NCBI RefSeq assembly: GCF_014633365.1
Contig: NC_068351.1
Coordinates: 9,616,907 to 9,680,906 of the forward strand
Direction of reading: 5' to 3'
Source of the DNA: Diospyros lotus
Lineage: Eukaryota > Streptophyta > Magnoliopsida > Ericales > Ebenaceae
DNA length: 64,000 nt
Below, in pieces: positions 1 to 13,485 of the stretch (positions within the stretch are counted from its first letter, which is position 1; each line of letters starts with the position of its first letter). The translations under genes were made by a program, and so were the position numbers. The notes below the pieces were generated by a model that saw nothing but the letters and a program-made list of their open reading frames with translations, was not told where the DNA came from and searched no databases.

Positions 1-559
1 TAAAGAGGTTGTTGGAGAAATGAATACAGTAACAAATCATATAAGCTAACACAAATTTTTTTTATTGGCATGAAGAAGATTATATCAAAATTATGCAATT
101 AGGGGCACCAGAATGTGTAGCACATTTAGTTTCTCACTGAATGAAAACCATATCCAGCTAGGAGAAAAATTGAGAAAACAAAAAATCAGGAAATAGAAAA
201 AAAACAAAAATAAACTCCAAACCTGTAAAAATAAAATTCCTGAATAAATTAAAAGAATCTTCTCAAAGTGTCTCCTTCACAATCTGAAGAACTTGTAATA
301 TATAGGAACAAGAAGGGGGAGAGAGGATGGAAGAGGAAGAACTAAAGAAGGTAGAGAGGGATAACCAAAGAGAAAAAAGAAAATACTGCCAACAAAGAGA
401 GATTCTGAGAGAAGAAGCTAATCAATCTATGTCTCATTCTGAGAGAAGAAGTTAATCGATCTATGTCTCTGTTTACACGGAGAAAGTCTGGATAACCTCT
501 CAAACTGTTCCATAAAAATGTGTTTAGGCATAAGCCAACTCAGAAACCAAAAGACACAT

Positions 560-650
560 TGACCTACATAACAACAAACACCACCACCAAGCCTTAATCC
601 CACTAAGTGGGATCAGCTACATGGGTTCTAGCTTGCCAATCATCCCTATC
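560..650 (+). repeat. dispersed SINE-like motif in the last visible intron
   Basis: Contains CTTAATCCCACTAAGTGGG followed by ATCAGCTACATGG. I associate this conserved block, from memory, with Au-type plant SINEs and related dispersed repeats. An inverted relative lies near 62250-62296. It sits in the minus-strand intron between exon 10 and the off-window exon 11. The rest of 1-1077 shows no further exon that I can recognise. Confidence 0.35.
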
Positions 651-1077
651 CATTACCAATGCGTACTTAATTTCTTGGCAATTTCCATCATTCCCCAGGC
701 TAAGAAAGAATGGGAGTAAAAGCATTGACTATCCTTGAAGAAGCTACAAACTTTGTGCTAAAAGATCTGCACAACCCTTGAGCAGAGTTGGAGGGAGACC
801 AGGCTAGTGGAGGTTCTGTAGGGAAGTGATGGAAGGAAGCCAGGCACAGTTGGCACAAAATAATTGGCCTCAGAGAAGGAGAATTAAGAACAACAGTGGG
901 GGGTGTAAGCGAAACTATCTTCATATATCATCACTTTATGCATGAATTTCTAAAGAATATCTAAGCTGGAAAGATCTTTTATGCTGTTATCTTTCATAAT
1001 TAGATGGATCACAGATGTGGTTTGGCAACTAAAATTTGTTGGGAGATAATAATGGTAGACTACAAAAAAATGCATAC

Positions 1078-4000
1078 CTCGGTAGTTCTTCTTCGAGCAG
1101 TCTTCATTCCCCACAGCAACATATCTTAAGTCAAAAGGTTCTGGGTGTCCCATTGCAGCTCGAATAGAACCCCATTCTGAATCAGGATCACCCCTAGCAA
1201 ACTCAATACTATCCAGGATTTCCTAAATCAAGAGAATTTGATACCGAAGAATAAAATATGTTATGGAAGAGGTCACTATATCTTTTTTATACCATAATAT
1301 TAAAAGTTTCTGGATATGATATATATCACATTTCCCTCACCAACAGTTTAGGAAAAAGAATTCATGATTTTAAACATTAAAAAGATTCCAGCTTACTAGC
1401 TTAGCCACATGACTAAATATAGCAGGTTGACCATCATCAGTACAGATAGTATTCATTCCCATGCCAACCCAAGTTTAGCAACCAATTTAGATGACTCAAA
1501 TGGTTTTTACATTGGATTATCAGTAGTTAAAAGAGAATTATCATGAATTAAAGAGCATTAAGCTCGTTTCTAATATAACCCAATGACAAGTAAACTTCTG
1601 GTACTACTTTGACAAGGCAGGAATTTTGACATTTCTTTCTGTTAATTGGATGTATTGATTTTCCTGGCCTTAATTAGATAAATGATCACTTAATTTTTTG
1701 TAACACTCATGCTCATCAAATTCAAAGGAGTAATTTCTATAACTTCAATGTCAAGTTGGTTACGAATTCAGATCTCATACATTGGAAACAGAAACTGTGA
1801 TACATACTTGCACAAAAGGTGAAATACTGGAGGTGTCCACTTGATCATTATGACTAATTCCTGTCAAACATTGAAACCAAAATAACAAATAAAATAAATT
1901 GAATTAAAAGAAATATTGATTAATAAAAAAACCAAAAGTGGGGGCCAGGACAATAGAAAGCATTTCTAGATACCATTATTGACAACCCATACTGGTGATG
2001 CCCCAAGGTCCTCTGCAAGCTGCAGAAGCAAAAAGGTAAAGGACCAAAACAACTTCAAAACCAAGATTTAAAACACACAAAAGCATGAAATGACACCTGA
2101 AGAAACTCAAAGTAACCAAGCCCATCATCAGTCCAGTATTTCCAGACATCACCAAAATGTCCAGGCCTTTCTTCCCAGGGCAGAACAGTTTCTTTCCAGC
2201 GGAATGCATTCCGTAACCACTCACCTTCAACAAAACACCCACCTAATGCAATATATATTAGGCCATACTTTCTGCATCATTTAGCTTGACATTACAAAGT
2301 CGTACGGAAATATAATGAGGCCACATTGAACAGATTCAAAAGATTTAATGAAGCAATAAGTTCAAAGTGTAACATCACTTGCATAAAAGTCAAGACCACA
2401 AGTCGGATAAAATCATAAACAATCAAACCTCAATTGTTTTCCAACACAATGCAACTCAATGTTTATGTCACATTCAAGAAATATGCATTAAGAATTCTAA
2501 ACAAGATATCTGGCTTGTGAATTACAAGGACCCACTATTATGATACCAAAGTGATCAGATGGCTCTCTTTTTTCACAGGAATCAGCAAAGCAAGCCTTTT
2601 GAGTTGCACTAATCGCAAGAAAACAGATCATTCTCTGATGCACATCTCAATAAATTTACTTCTAGGAAGGACTGATCTTTGCATAAACTTTTACACAGCC
2701 GGATGAAAATTCTGTACAACAATAACATGCTTAGAGTTCAACCTCTGGTATGGAAGATAAGAGGTGCATCTGGGAGTGTTCTCTTTGGTCGATGCATGAC
2801 CAGTACGGAAATGATGAGAAGAGTTACAAATGTTAAACCATAGAAAGTATTTCCAGAAATTTATATATTTTTAGGTGCTAGTGAAACAACCAAGTTACAG
2901 TCTTGAGACAAATAAGACAGGTACCTGGAAATCTGATAAATCGGGGTTTCAAATCTGCAAGCATCTTAAAAAGATCATTTCGGAAGCCATGTCCCTGTGA
3001 AGATATAAAAAGAGGAAAAAAAAGAACTATCAAAAGGCCAGTAAAACTCAAGAAAATAGATGTACTACTAGGACTAAAAAGTTACGCTCTTTATTGTGTA
3101 AAAGGTCAGATTGCCTGTGACAACTGAATTTCCGTATTATGTAAAAGGTCAGATTCTGACAAGTGCTTAGCTGAAATCTTATGGCTACCTCAAAGCAAAT
3201 TAAAAAAAAATTAATGTAAAAAGCATTCAACTAGGATAACAACTATGGACCTTTCCACAATTAGTACTCATATGGAAATAACTTCTACTAGAATTGTACT
3301 ATAATAATTTTTTAATTAAATGAAACTCATCAAAATAGTGAAGTTCGGACTGATATAACTGAAATAAAAGGTGTATCAGTTTAGAGCTAATTCCAGTTGC
3401 ATGGAAAATGAGTTCAAAGATCAAACAACAAATACTCAAGCAGACAGAGAAGTTGAAGACATAAACATAAAACATCAGAATGGATAGTTTCAGAGGGGAG
3501 GTTAAGCCTAATTGGCTTTTCTAGAAAATCTCATAGGCATACCCATACTATGTGCATTTTGTGCAACCGAACTTTCAGTTTGTTTGGGTTCAGCCTTAAA
3601 CTAAACATACACTAATTAGAGCGAATGTTATTTCAGTACCATAGAATGGATGAAACACTAACAAATTTTACTGGACCTGTATTTGACAATAAACAATGAT
3701 GAGTTACACATTAGACTCACCAAAAATTTCAAACACACACACACATAAACAGTTCAGAATAAATTATTTGTACAATAATGCCTATATTTTCTAAGTCTTG
3801 TTGCAATGATTTGAGTCCAGAATTCAGTATTCTCCTGGTTTACCCTGATTTCATCTGTAGCTTCTGTGCTCTTCCATAATTTCCTGTTCTCATCTCTTTC
3901 TTCTCTTACTAGATTGTTACTTCTTTCTCTCTCTTCTCTTCCTGTCTGTTCTCTCTATTCCCCTTGCTGCTTTTTTCTTCTCTCTCTTTAATGTACTTCT

Positions 4001-7000
4001 CATATTTTTTAGTCTCCTCTCTTTTCTCTCTCCTCTTTACTTGTGCTAAATCACCATGTTCCACTCTAATGAAGTGAGGAAGTCATAAATGGACAGGCCC
4101 ACCAATTATTTGCATAAATTGGGCCTTGAACACCATTATCAGCATAAAATATTACTCTCAATCATAGTGCAGTATTAAAAATTAAAATTTGAAGCATTAA
4201 ACTTAATGTAATCCATATGTCAGTATCAGACTTGGAAACAAACAACTGGCACTGCTCCCTATCACAATAATGCAGATGGGGCACTTTTCGCATTCCCCAA
4301 GTCCAAGACACTAAAACTATTCCTACCCACTAAAGAAAGTTAAGTGATTGGGAATGGATTTCAGATCTGATAGTGCTGCAAAGGGATTAGGCATCACACT
4401 GGTGATTATATTTTTATAAAAGCACCATTGGGAAGTGGTTACTGGTTAGGAATAAGGACTCATGAAATAGCTGGCTCTGAGGTGCTGTCACAGAGTTTTG
4501 TGAATCTTGGAATCTAAGAAGACCATGATTTTACCCCTTCCCTTGGATGTCTTTATTTTCATTGCAGTATTCTAGCAGACACCATACTTCTTTTCATTCT
4601 TATAGCATTGTAAGCTATATGACATAGAATTATAGAAGCTAGGAGAATATTGTTTTTGTCCTCCCAAAGGAAATATACCTTATTTTCAATCAAAGGATGA
4701 TAAAGCCCGGAATCAGAAAGGTACATCATATATGATTTGTTTTACTTACTATCATAAGCACTTGGGTTTAATGTTAGTCATACCCATTAACTTTTTTATT
4801 TGACATAAAACTTTGTACCAATCAACTATTACTCTGGCTGTTGCAGGCCAATCCATTGCAAGGGGAAATACTAACCAAAAGGAAAAAGTGCATTGTGAGG
4901 CACAAGTATGCTATTGGGTTGCAGAAAGGGGTGATTGGAACATTCAACAAAAGCCCCTTGCTAGCAGATGGCTCCTTTTGTTAGACCTCCTTTCATCCCC
5001 ACATTCAAACCTAAAATATTTCTTGCTAAAAGCCTAGAAAATTATAAGTTAACTGCAGAAATTGCTGTAAGAAGTCCAAACACCATATATATTTTCTAGT
5101 AAAAGGGAAAATATTGACTTCTTGTGAGATATATATGAAGCCCCTGAGATGTAACCTGTAACTTAAAAATCTCAGAAGAAAATGATATAGCAATAAACCT
5201 ACAAGAAAATTAGAATAAAAAGATTAAATATATGAAATTAAAGGCTACTAACATCACACAATTCAAAAACCTACTTTTCCAAAGTATCTGAGCTTCTAGA
5301 AACAAGTCAAAGCAAAGAAAAATCACAAACCTTGTATGTGTCCAAAGGCATTACTGACACTTGATCAAACCATATGACTGTTTTTCCGGTCGTTGTCAAT
5401 TGCAGTCTTGAGTTATGATTAGTTCCTGTTGCTTCTAGAAGAACCTTGGCTTTTGTCCATTTCAAAACATCAGTGGCTCTGGAAGACAATTGTGACTAAA
5501 TATCCAAAAAGACAACTATAACCATACAAAAGAAAAAAAGAAAAAGAAAAAAAAATCCAAACTTCAAAGTTTCCCAAACGAAGCTCACAGAATGTTAGCA
5601 GTAGCCAATGTTTGTAACCCTTTGGTGTCAGTCAATGATACAGATATGTTAACTGGCAGCAATGAACGCATGTGCAAAACTACTTTATAGGCCTTCCCTT
5701 GTTCGATATTCTGAAGACATAAAAAGAAGAAGGATCGAAATGGCAACAAATTAGTGAGAACAGTCAAGACAAGATTTAAAAAAAAAAAATGCTGGAGAGC
5801 AGAATGTAACCTAAACACTCATTGGATATGTTAATCGTTAACACCAAGTATAACGTAAAACTAACCAGATTTGGACGATTGTCTATAATAGGTCAACTTA
5901 TTTAGAATAGATAAATTGTCTATAATACTCAACATGCTTCTTTAATGTAGGCTGAAGGCTGCAAGCTGGAGGAATTTGCAGCAACAAAAATGCAATGTAA
6001 TGGTGCTACAGTTCACAAATGAATAGACTTTCTTTTCAAGACAACAAACTGAAGAATAAGAATTCCCCCTTTAGGAAAAAGAAATATAGTCTTCTAGAGA
6101 AAGAGAACTTATTCAGATATCATGTTTGAGGGATAACAGAAAAATTACTTGATGGAATATTGAGGGGAATCCTAGCTGGAAACCATTATGGCTTTGCTGG
6201 GTGATCTACTGATTGTTTGTGAAATATGCATCCAAAATTGAACAAGAACTTGTGCATTTTCTAATGTTGACAAGAAACTACGTTAAAACATATTAACACT
6301 CAACATCTCATCTAGTATAAACTTACAACCTCCATAAGCTCAACATAAGGCCATGCAATGAGGTTAGTCAAACACATCCACATTCCCTCTCATACCACAT
6401 GGCAAATGATGCTCAAAAATACCTCATATCCATAAAACGTCATGCACACTATAGCAATTAGTAACTGGACATTTTTTTTTTAAATATATTCTTTTTATGT
6501 ATGAAAAATACTCCCAATGATGGCTTAACAAGTATCTTTTCTAGACAGAGCATGAGGAGAAAAGTCAGCAGCATTCTTGTACAATACGTGGAACTTCTTA
6601 CCATGCCCCAAAATCCAGGGTTATGAATACCAACACCTCCAGGTGGGCAGACATTGATGCCTTCACTACCACAAAGTACCTCCATTCTAAGTGCAATTTT
6701 GTTTCGATCAAAGCAAGATGACCGGTCAGTTGATACAATAAGAGATGACTCATCTCCAATTATTGACCAAGGGTCAATATTGGAGGGAGTGTTATAGCCT
6801 CCAGCTTCAAAACCTGAATTTTTCAACTTTCATCAAAATCCATGAGTTTCTTTATTCCATGAGAACATAACATAAGACAAGTATATCTATCTATTCTATT
6901 TATAAATGAACACCAGATTTGGTGTTACCAACCTCTGAAGTCTTTTTTCATTTTTCCAAAATGCCCTTTATATATTTTGCTTGAAAAAAGAAAAGCATAA

Positions 7001-10000
7001 CAACCAAAGAAGCTATTTCCTAACTTGAACCTATGACCTCCATGATCACAATAGAACAAGAGCAACCTTACCGTTACACCAAGGTTCATCATCAATTAAA
7101 ATTTGATAAAAAGAAACAAAAACTAAACTACAACCACTAAGTGCCACCCTTGAAAGTGAGCCTTCATTTATAACCCTTATGTTTTTCCTTGCACATACAT
7201 AGCACAAGCCACCCCTCAAGTTCCATCTAATGAAAGTATGCAAAGCCCTATGTTAAGCACAACAAAGTAATGTAACAACAGATGAAGCAATGTTACAGGT
7301 CCTTCACATTTGCTAAAAAAAGAGAAGGACAAAAAGAAAGTAAATGAAGGGCCAATGCTACTTGTTTCAAGCAAACCGACAAACAAAGAGATAACACCCA
7401 CGCATCTAACCAGCTCGCGTGGTTCACCGGTTCCACCGACTAGACCCTTAGAGTGATTCAGTCGATACAGAGGTGCGCTTGAAGTGAATGTAAAACCTGC
7501 ATCCCAACTTACAATCTGTACTTCACACATTGCAGTTAAGTCTAGTTGGTCTCATCAGTCTACAGTCCAGGTAGTTAGTGTCATATGAAAGTTCTAAGAA
7601 TTTCTACGATGTAATCTTCAAACTGATCAAATAGGTTTATCATAGGTATGTTCCTGTAGTATTGGTGAAAAAATGGATAGACCATATTTAGGATTGATCA
7701 AATAACAAATACATTAATAAGAACATCACTACCAATTGCCTTGTAAAGAACGCGTGATACAGAAGTACAGAGGAATACTTTGTGTGTCCAGAGTGTGATA
7801 TAGATGAAAGAAGAAGAGAAAAAGAGGAGGAAGAAATTACAGAAGACGTATAGAATGATAAGAAACCAGTGAGAAAGAAGAAAATAAATAGAGAGAAAAT
7901 AAGGAGCAGGTGAGAGAAGAAGAACAAGAAGAAAAGAGAAGGGGCAAAGAAGAGGAAGTGAGAAGAAGAGGGGATGGGTGGGAGTGAGTTCAAAGCTCTT
8001 TCAAAAATTTGAACTTAGGTTTATTCTCAAAACTATAATTTTGTAACATGAATAAGCCATATTTATAGGTTTGATAAAACTCTCAAAATGCCTAGAACTC
8101 TTCTAAAACTACTCCTACCTAATATTATACCCCAATACCACCTAAATGTCTTCCATATTATATATTAAGAGTCATAATAAACTAAAATAGAAGAACATGA
8201 AGAAAAGAGATGCAGCTGAGAAGAGGAAGGAGAAAAATGAGGGGGATGAAGAGAGACAGTGCAAAGGTCTTCCAAAAATTCCTATTTACTTATGGAAAAC
8301 TAGAGTAGTTTTCCAAAAAATATCTCTACAGAGATAGAAAATTGGGGACTATATTCAAAATGGTTTTTTTTCCTAAATTGGAGAATAGAAAACAAATTTT
8401 CTGTTTTCTAAAATTGTACTAGACTTTAGAAAACGTCTTAAAGATGTTCTCTAAAGAAAACACGCTTTTCTAATTTAAGTCCCATTTTGAATTCTGTCAA
8501 CAATATTTTTTCCCCTTGTGCTTCTTTTTTTCCTAGCATTTCATTCACACCCACCCATCCACTCACCACACGCTCCTCTCCTCTTCCCCACCACCCTCCG
8601 TCACTACAACAGCGAGCACAACTGACCTCTTCTGTTGTCATCTTCATCCCCGCCACTACAACGACGAGCACCACTGGCATCCTCTACCTCGCCACCCTCT
8701 TCCTCTCCTCTTGTTGTCCTCATCCCTCGACCAGCACCACCACACCTCCCTCTACAACTGCAACGGCAACAACTCCTCTCTTCTTTAGGCCACCCTCACC
8801 ATTCTCCTCTCCCCTTGTCATTCAATCTCTACATCTCTTCTTTTGCATGATTTTGAACACATTCTCTCATTTTTTGAAGTCTAAGACTGATTTCATATTT
8901 AGTAGAAATGAACACGTTTTTCATTTTTCTCTGCTTTTTGTAGAAATGGAAAAATAGAAACAAAGATGAAAATTGGAGGCAGAAAACAGAAAACATTCTC
9001 TATAAGTAAATAGACCCTTAACTTTTATTTATACTCAAAAGTTAAAACCATAATTTTGTGTGTTACATGAACAAGCTATATTTATACATTTGATGAAACT
9101 CTTAAAATGCCTGGAACTCATATAAAACTACTCCTACCTAATATTACCAATTAAATTTCAACCATTTAATATATTAAGAGTCACGATAAAACTAAAATAT
9201 ATTAAGATAAAAGTAAATCAAAAAATCATAATCCTTAAAGTTCCTCAACAAATTATAAAGCTCTTAAATAATAGAATGCTGACCTCCATCATAGTGTATC
9301 CACATTTTTTATGTCCACAAATACCAAGTCCAAGGAGGAAAAATAAAAGTCCAAGATTGCCCAATATGTCATATGAAAAAAATAAATTCAGAGACGAAAT
9401 AAAAAATAATAACTTTAGAATATGCAGAGTGAACCAAATCACATGAGCATTGGCAGGTACCCTTACCAGGTGATATTTTAAAAGGTTCTAAAATTTCCAC
9501 CTGCAGTCTATGACTTAAGTCATAGTCTTTTTTCATGCTCCTTGAGAAGTTGGCAAATGATATTATCAACCAAATAAATACCACAAACGAAAAAGAGATA
9601 CTCGTTCTTATTTCTTTGTTTCTATTTCCTTAGTAGAACTAGTAACAGGAAATAGAATTGACCTCTATTGCTGACAAGCTCTGCCCACAACCCACCAGCC
9701 CCAGCATGGTTGATTTCCTGCAGGAAGGTATTTCAGAGAATTCTCCACTATTAATTATACAAAAATGGAAAAGGACAAAAAACACCGCAAAGTAACTCTA
9801 CAGAAACACCACAAAGTAACTCTACATTTGACATGAACCTCTATGTAATTGGGTTCATATATTTTCTAAGCCCATACTTGGATGATTAGTCCCAAGTCAC
9901 AACATCTATGACCTTGTGAGACCTGTAGATTTGTATGTTTTTCATTTAAAAAAATAATACAAAAGTATGACATGGACTTGTAACATGGATAGGGAGCTCG

Positions 10001-10438
10001 ACTCTATCTGATAGCAACACAGGGCAACAGTTTTTAAGGCAAAAAGGTGACTGAGTATCATCTCAATCAGAGATGCATAGGACAAGAGATGGATGGGAAG
10101 TACAGACGACAATTGATATAGAAGCAATTTGCATACCAACATTACAAAAAAATAGCATGACCCCTTATTTAGTGAAACGTTAAAAATAAAAGAAATGACA
10201 GTCTTTATTTAATGGGAAGATAATGTAACAGAGTGAGTGAAAAAATCACCTCAAAGAATATGCCAAATAGAGTTTCCGGTATCTTCCTCGCTGAAGCTTC
10301 AGAAGCATTTACAAACAGCCATGCTGTCTGATTTGCATCAACCCCAGTTGCAGAACATCGATATAGAACAGATAGCACAACATGGAAGGCCAGTACAACT
10401 TTAAGGAAAGAACCCATTGCTACCTTCAGCACATCCAA
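1078..10438 (-). CDS. alpha-L-arabinofuranosidase, GH51 (N-terminal 395 codons; 3' part off-window)
   Basis: Secreted or cell-wall enzyme that removes terminal alpha-L-arabinofuranosyl residues from arabinan and arabinoxylan; it resembles plant ASD1-type proteins. Exons by GT-AG sites and phase: 10438-10250, 9717-9663, 6813-6602, 5710-5589, 5478-5331, 2994-2925, 2242-2097, 2019-1974, 1860-1808, 1222-1078. They sum to 1186 nt and keep one frame with no stop. Residues 1 to about 31 look like a signal peptide with a hydrophobic core. The family block EINHAGAGGLWAELVSNRG spans the exon 2/3 junction (residues 64-82), followed by FEAGG and the carbohydrate-binding-like region in exons 3-5. RFPGGCFVEG crosses exons 6/7. 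GNEDC (385-389) carries the GH51 acid/base Glu, E387. Exon 10 ends one base into a Gly codon; the nucleophile and roughly 280 residues lie beyond base 1. Start chosen as the first Met before the signal peptide. Identity is very likely; individual exon edges are inferred. Confidence 0.93.
3840..4050. repeat. pyrimidine-rich tract in intron 5
   Basis: About 200 bases dominated by C and T on the plus strand, within the 2.3-kb intron between exons 5 (ends 5331) and 6 (starts 2994). No coding potential. The other large introns of this gene are A/T-rich, so this block stands out in composition. It could be an old insertion; no ends were recognised. Confidence 0.4.
7900..8193. repeat. intron 2 duplicated segment, copy 1
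   Basis: Purine-rich tract (to about 7985), then an A/T-rich block that includes CTACTCCTACCTAATATTA and ends with ATTAAGAGTCATAATAAACT. The same order of blocks recurs in copy 2 (8200-8281 plus 9013-9203), in the same orientation. Non-coding; within the 2.85-kb intron 2 of the arabinofuranosidase gene. Confidence 0.6.
8200..9203. repeat. intron 2 duplicated segment, copy 2, interrupted
   Basis: Matches copy 1 in two parts: a purine-rich piece ending near 8281, and the A/T-rich piece from about 9013 with the same CTACTCCTACCTAATATTA and ATTAAGAGTCACGATAA blocks. The interruption is the TIR element at 8282-9012, so the duplication is older than that insertion. Confidence 0.55.
8282..9012. mobile_element. 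non-autonomous TIR element (about 730 bp) inside intron 2
   Basis: Starts CTATTTACTTATGG and ends with its inverse TATAAGTAAATAG. Sub-terminal sequence also pairs loosely in inverted orientation (TTTTCTGTTTTCTA near 8395 against AGAAAACAGAAAAC near 8980). The middle is C/A/T-rich with three-base periodic runs that give spurious open frames. No transposase. Exact target duplication not resolved. Confidence 0.5.
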
Positions 10439-10453
10439 ATTATTTCCGCGGCC

Positions 10454-10868
10454 CTATCAAATGGAGGAAAAAGAAGCTAATTCATTTACAAACAGCATTG
10501 ACTTCCCCCCAACAATCTAGTGTCATCTACTTCTAGCTCTTTAATGTGATGGCCATTGCAACATTGATTAAAAAAAAAATGGTGTAAATTTATTCATTAA
10601 CCTTCAACCCAGCTACAGTATAAAAGATCACACTGCAACATCAGCACAGAGAGGGGGAGGGGGAAATGATCTTTGGACAGAAAAAATAGAAAAAGAAAAC
10701 AAAGAGGGAAAAGGAAGAAATAGAATTGCCCGGAGATGGTAAGAGTTTAATTCGACTAATTGCATTAAACTACTTAGAAACGAACAATTACAGATAGCAA
10801 GCAAGAAGTGACACTTCAAAAATTCTGTAATTTGCCAAGGATAAAAGCTATTTGTGCGGGTAACTTAC
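10454..10868 (-). other. putative 5'UTR intron of the arabinofuranosidase gene
   Basis: On the minus strand a strong donor GTAAGTTA begins at 10868 and an acceptor TTTGATAG ends at 10454, 15 bases before the ATG at 10438. The stretch between has no coding signal. Splicing would leave a 5'UTR exon from about 11090 to 10869. Inferred from the sites alone; transcript data would settle it. Confidence 0.4.
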
Positions 10869-11100
10869 AAGACCTAGTGTGGTTGACTTTCAAGATGAAA
10901 CTGATAAGATCAATTAAGAAGAGATTGAGAATCAATAGAGAGAACAGAAAGCGCTGAATACGCATTTTGAATCTCCGACAATTGAAGATGCAAATAACAA
11001 ATTTCCAGCATATGCTAAGTAAATAACACTGAACCTGAAGTGAAGAACCGATAGTCTTCTACGGAGAGAGAGAAGACTGACTGCTAGGATGAGTGGTGTA

Positions 11101-11165
11101 TTGAATTACGTATATAAATATACATATATATAGAGAGAGAGAGAGAGACACACACACACACACTA
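11101..11165 (-). promoter_or_regulatory. candidate core promoter: TATA-rich block beside GA/CA microsatellites
   Basis: The block holds TATA-type sequence (TATTTATATA on the minus strand, 11111-11120), preceded on that strand by a CT tract and then GT dinucleotides (a GA run and a CA run on the plus strand, about 11132-11162). It lies about 670 bases upstream of the arabinofuranosidase ATG, a reasonable place for a start site near 11085. CT-rich tracts beside plant TATA boxes are common. No transcript evidence. Confidence 0.35.
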
Positions 11166-11270
11166 GGATGCCGATTGACTCTGTTGGTTGCTTGGCGCCG
11201 ATAAGAAGAAAACGGCGAACCTATCCGCTTTTACTTTGCTTTTACTGAAGCTGCTACAGCGACAACTACG

Positions 11271-11360
11271 TTGAGGTGTTTGGAAGTTTGGAACCGTTTC
11301 TTTTCTTTTCTTTTCTTTTCTTTTCTTTTTGTTTTGTTTTGTTTTTTTTTAAATTCTCTG
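11271..11360. repeat. TTTTC/TTTTG low-complexity tract
   Basis: Runs of TTTTC then TTTTG pentamers at about 11295-11350. The surrounding 11170-11520 stretch, upstream of the arabinofuranosidase promoter, has no convincing gene: open frames on both strands here are produced by the pentamer run. Confidence 0.7.
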
Positions 11361-11520
11361 TTTGGTTCTTCCGGTTGTTGTAAAGCTGACGACCCCAATC
11401 TCCTGATTCTCCATTCCCGCCGGTTTGCAGTGCTCACAGAGCCATCGTCACGGGTTTGCCAATTGTCCATGCCCAAATAATATCTCCTGTGGATCTCTTG
11501 CATTTGATTAATTTAGCTAG

Positions 11521-11852
11521 GCATTGTTGTTAATTAAGTTATGGGTTGTAAAAATTGATGGTATTTGAGAGAAAAATATTTTTTATTATATTTATTAAAT
11601 TTATCAAGTAATTCTAAAAATAGAAATCACGTGATTTCTTATTTAGAATTATTCAGACTATCTCTTCTGTAAATAAATTTATTTTTGACTTTACAAAAAA
11701 TAAATCATATATCCTCTAATACATTTCAAAAAATTTAACAAACAGTTGATAAAAATATTTAATTTTTTTTTAATCTTCATTAATTCATAAAGTATTTTAA
11801 TTTTATTTTAATACAATTTTATTTTATTTATTTTAACAAATGTTACTCTTTG
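11521..11852. mobile_element. MITE-like repeat, copy A (most degraded end)
   Basis: One of three collinear diverged copies. It ends with ATTTTAACAAATGTTAC and contains the shared order: a block with CACGTGATTTCTTAT, then ACTTTACAAA, then AATTTAACAA...TTGATAAAAA, then the inverted terminus. The left terminus (TTGTTAATTAAG) is weak. Non-coding and A/T-rich. Confidence 0.5.
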
Positions 11853-13073
11853 AAATACCTTTTTTTTTTCTTTTAATTGAAAAACAAAAAAATGACTTAA
11901 ATATCACGTTATCAAATAAATTTAAGCGTAACTATAACAAATATCGTGTTTTTGTATGATTTTATTCACAACATTACTAGTTTTTTATTTAAATTTAGTG
12001 TAATTATTTAAAAATATTAAATTTTAACTATATTTTAAATTTTGAATACTCACATTCAACTTATTTTTTAATTTCAATACTAGGTTGTCTTTGTTCCCTT
12101 CATAATTTTTTTTTATGATAATATTATAAACTTAAATAAATTACTTGAAAAATGAGGTGGCAAGTAAGAATACCGTCAATAGTATTTTTAATTTGGTTTC
12201 ATACAAACTTACAAGTCATAACACTTGAGAAATAAATGACAGTCCATTATGAAAATAAAAAATAATAATTAAATATAGCTACTAAAAGATAAAAACTCAA
12301 TCCAAATTGAAAAACATGATTAAAATTTAATAATTTGTAATAATTAACTGTTACACTGATAAAATTAATAACATGTAATGATTTAAATATTAATAAGAAC
12401 AAAAATCGAACCCACAATTAAAACTCATAAAATAAACTTGAAACCCTTTCACCACCAACATAGTATGGGAAGGCTTTGATTTAAAATACTTAGTTGTACA
12501 TCTAGGTCCCATGCACATCATGGTTCCACCCTAGTTTAATCAATTCTTTTGGCAGTTAATGGTTTGAAGTATAAGCTAATTATACTCATTTTGTACAAAA
12601 ACTCAGGAAAGATGCACTCCTGCACTCCTACTTTGTTCTTGAGACGTGTACTCATTATTTTTGAGATGTGCACTTCTCTCCCTCCTCCACATTACTATTA
12701 TTGTTTAAACTATTGTTATTATTATTTATTTTTTTTGAGATATTGAGACATGGGATTTTTAGTTTTAATATCATTATTGTGACTCAGCTTTAATGTCAAA
12801 AATTATTTGTTGATTTTCATAGAGAGGGAATGATAAAACTTTCACTACATTCATTAAGTTTGAGAAAACCGAGTTTAATGAATATTTTTTTTACTATGTT
12901 CATGCATTATTTGTGTGTGAGATTGATAATACTACTGTTAAAATTGAATAATAACGCTAATAATCTGTTGATAGGTGACTAATTAGACTCATAAAATAAA
13001 AATTATGCTTAAAAAAAGGCTTCAATCTGAGGCATCTCTTATTGTAGATTAACTCTCATTCTAATTTATTATG
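11853..13073. other. AT-rich intergenic, no gene seen
   Basis: Long A/T runs, no splice-compatible coding signal and no recognisable element ends. The short open frame at 12549-12746 has no family resemblance I can name. Confidence 0.6.
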
Positions 13074-13415
13074 GTAGTGTTTGTTAACCAATGTATAAGT
13101 ATAAAAAAGTGGAATATAAAAAGAATTTTAGATAAAAGTGCTTTCCATTGTATCAGTTAAATTTATCTATTGAAAAAAAAATCGTGTGACTTCTTATATG
13201 GAATTATTCAAATAAATTTATTTTGAACTTTACAAATAAGAAAAAATAACTCATGCCTCTTCCAATTTATTTAAAAAAATTTAATAAGTAGTCTGATAAA
13301 AATTTTGTAATGTTTTTTTAATCTTATTTTACTCATTTCATATTTTACTCCGTAAAGTATTCGAACTCTATCTTGATATAATATTATCTTATCCATTTTA
13401 ACAAATGCTACATAA
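13074..13415. mobile_element. MITE-like repeat, copy B
   Basis: Begins GTAGTGTTTGTTAACCAAT and ends TTTTAACAAATGCTAC, an imperfect terminal inverted repeat of about 14 bases. The interior matches copies A and C block by block, for example CGTGTGACTTCTTAT and TCTGATAAAAATTTT. About 340 bp, no coding capacity. Confidence 0.6.
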
Positions 13416-13485
13416 GTATGTAATCAAATAAACTTTTATTTATTGTTGGGAAATGCATATCCTAACTTATTGCTTGTGTAATTAT

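Noticed and set aside
8487..8957. 156-codon Ser/Thr/Pro-rich frame
   Set aside because: Lies inside the TIR element in an intron of the opposite-strand gene; biased composition only.
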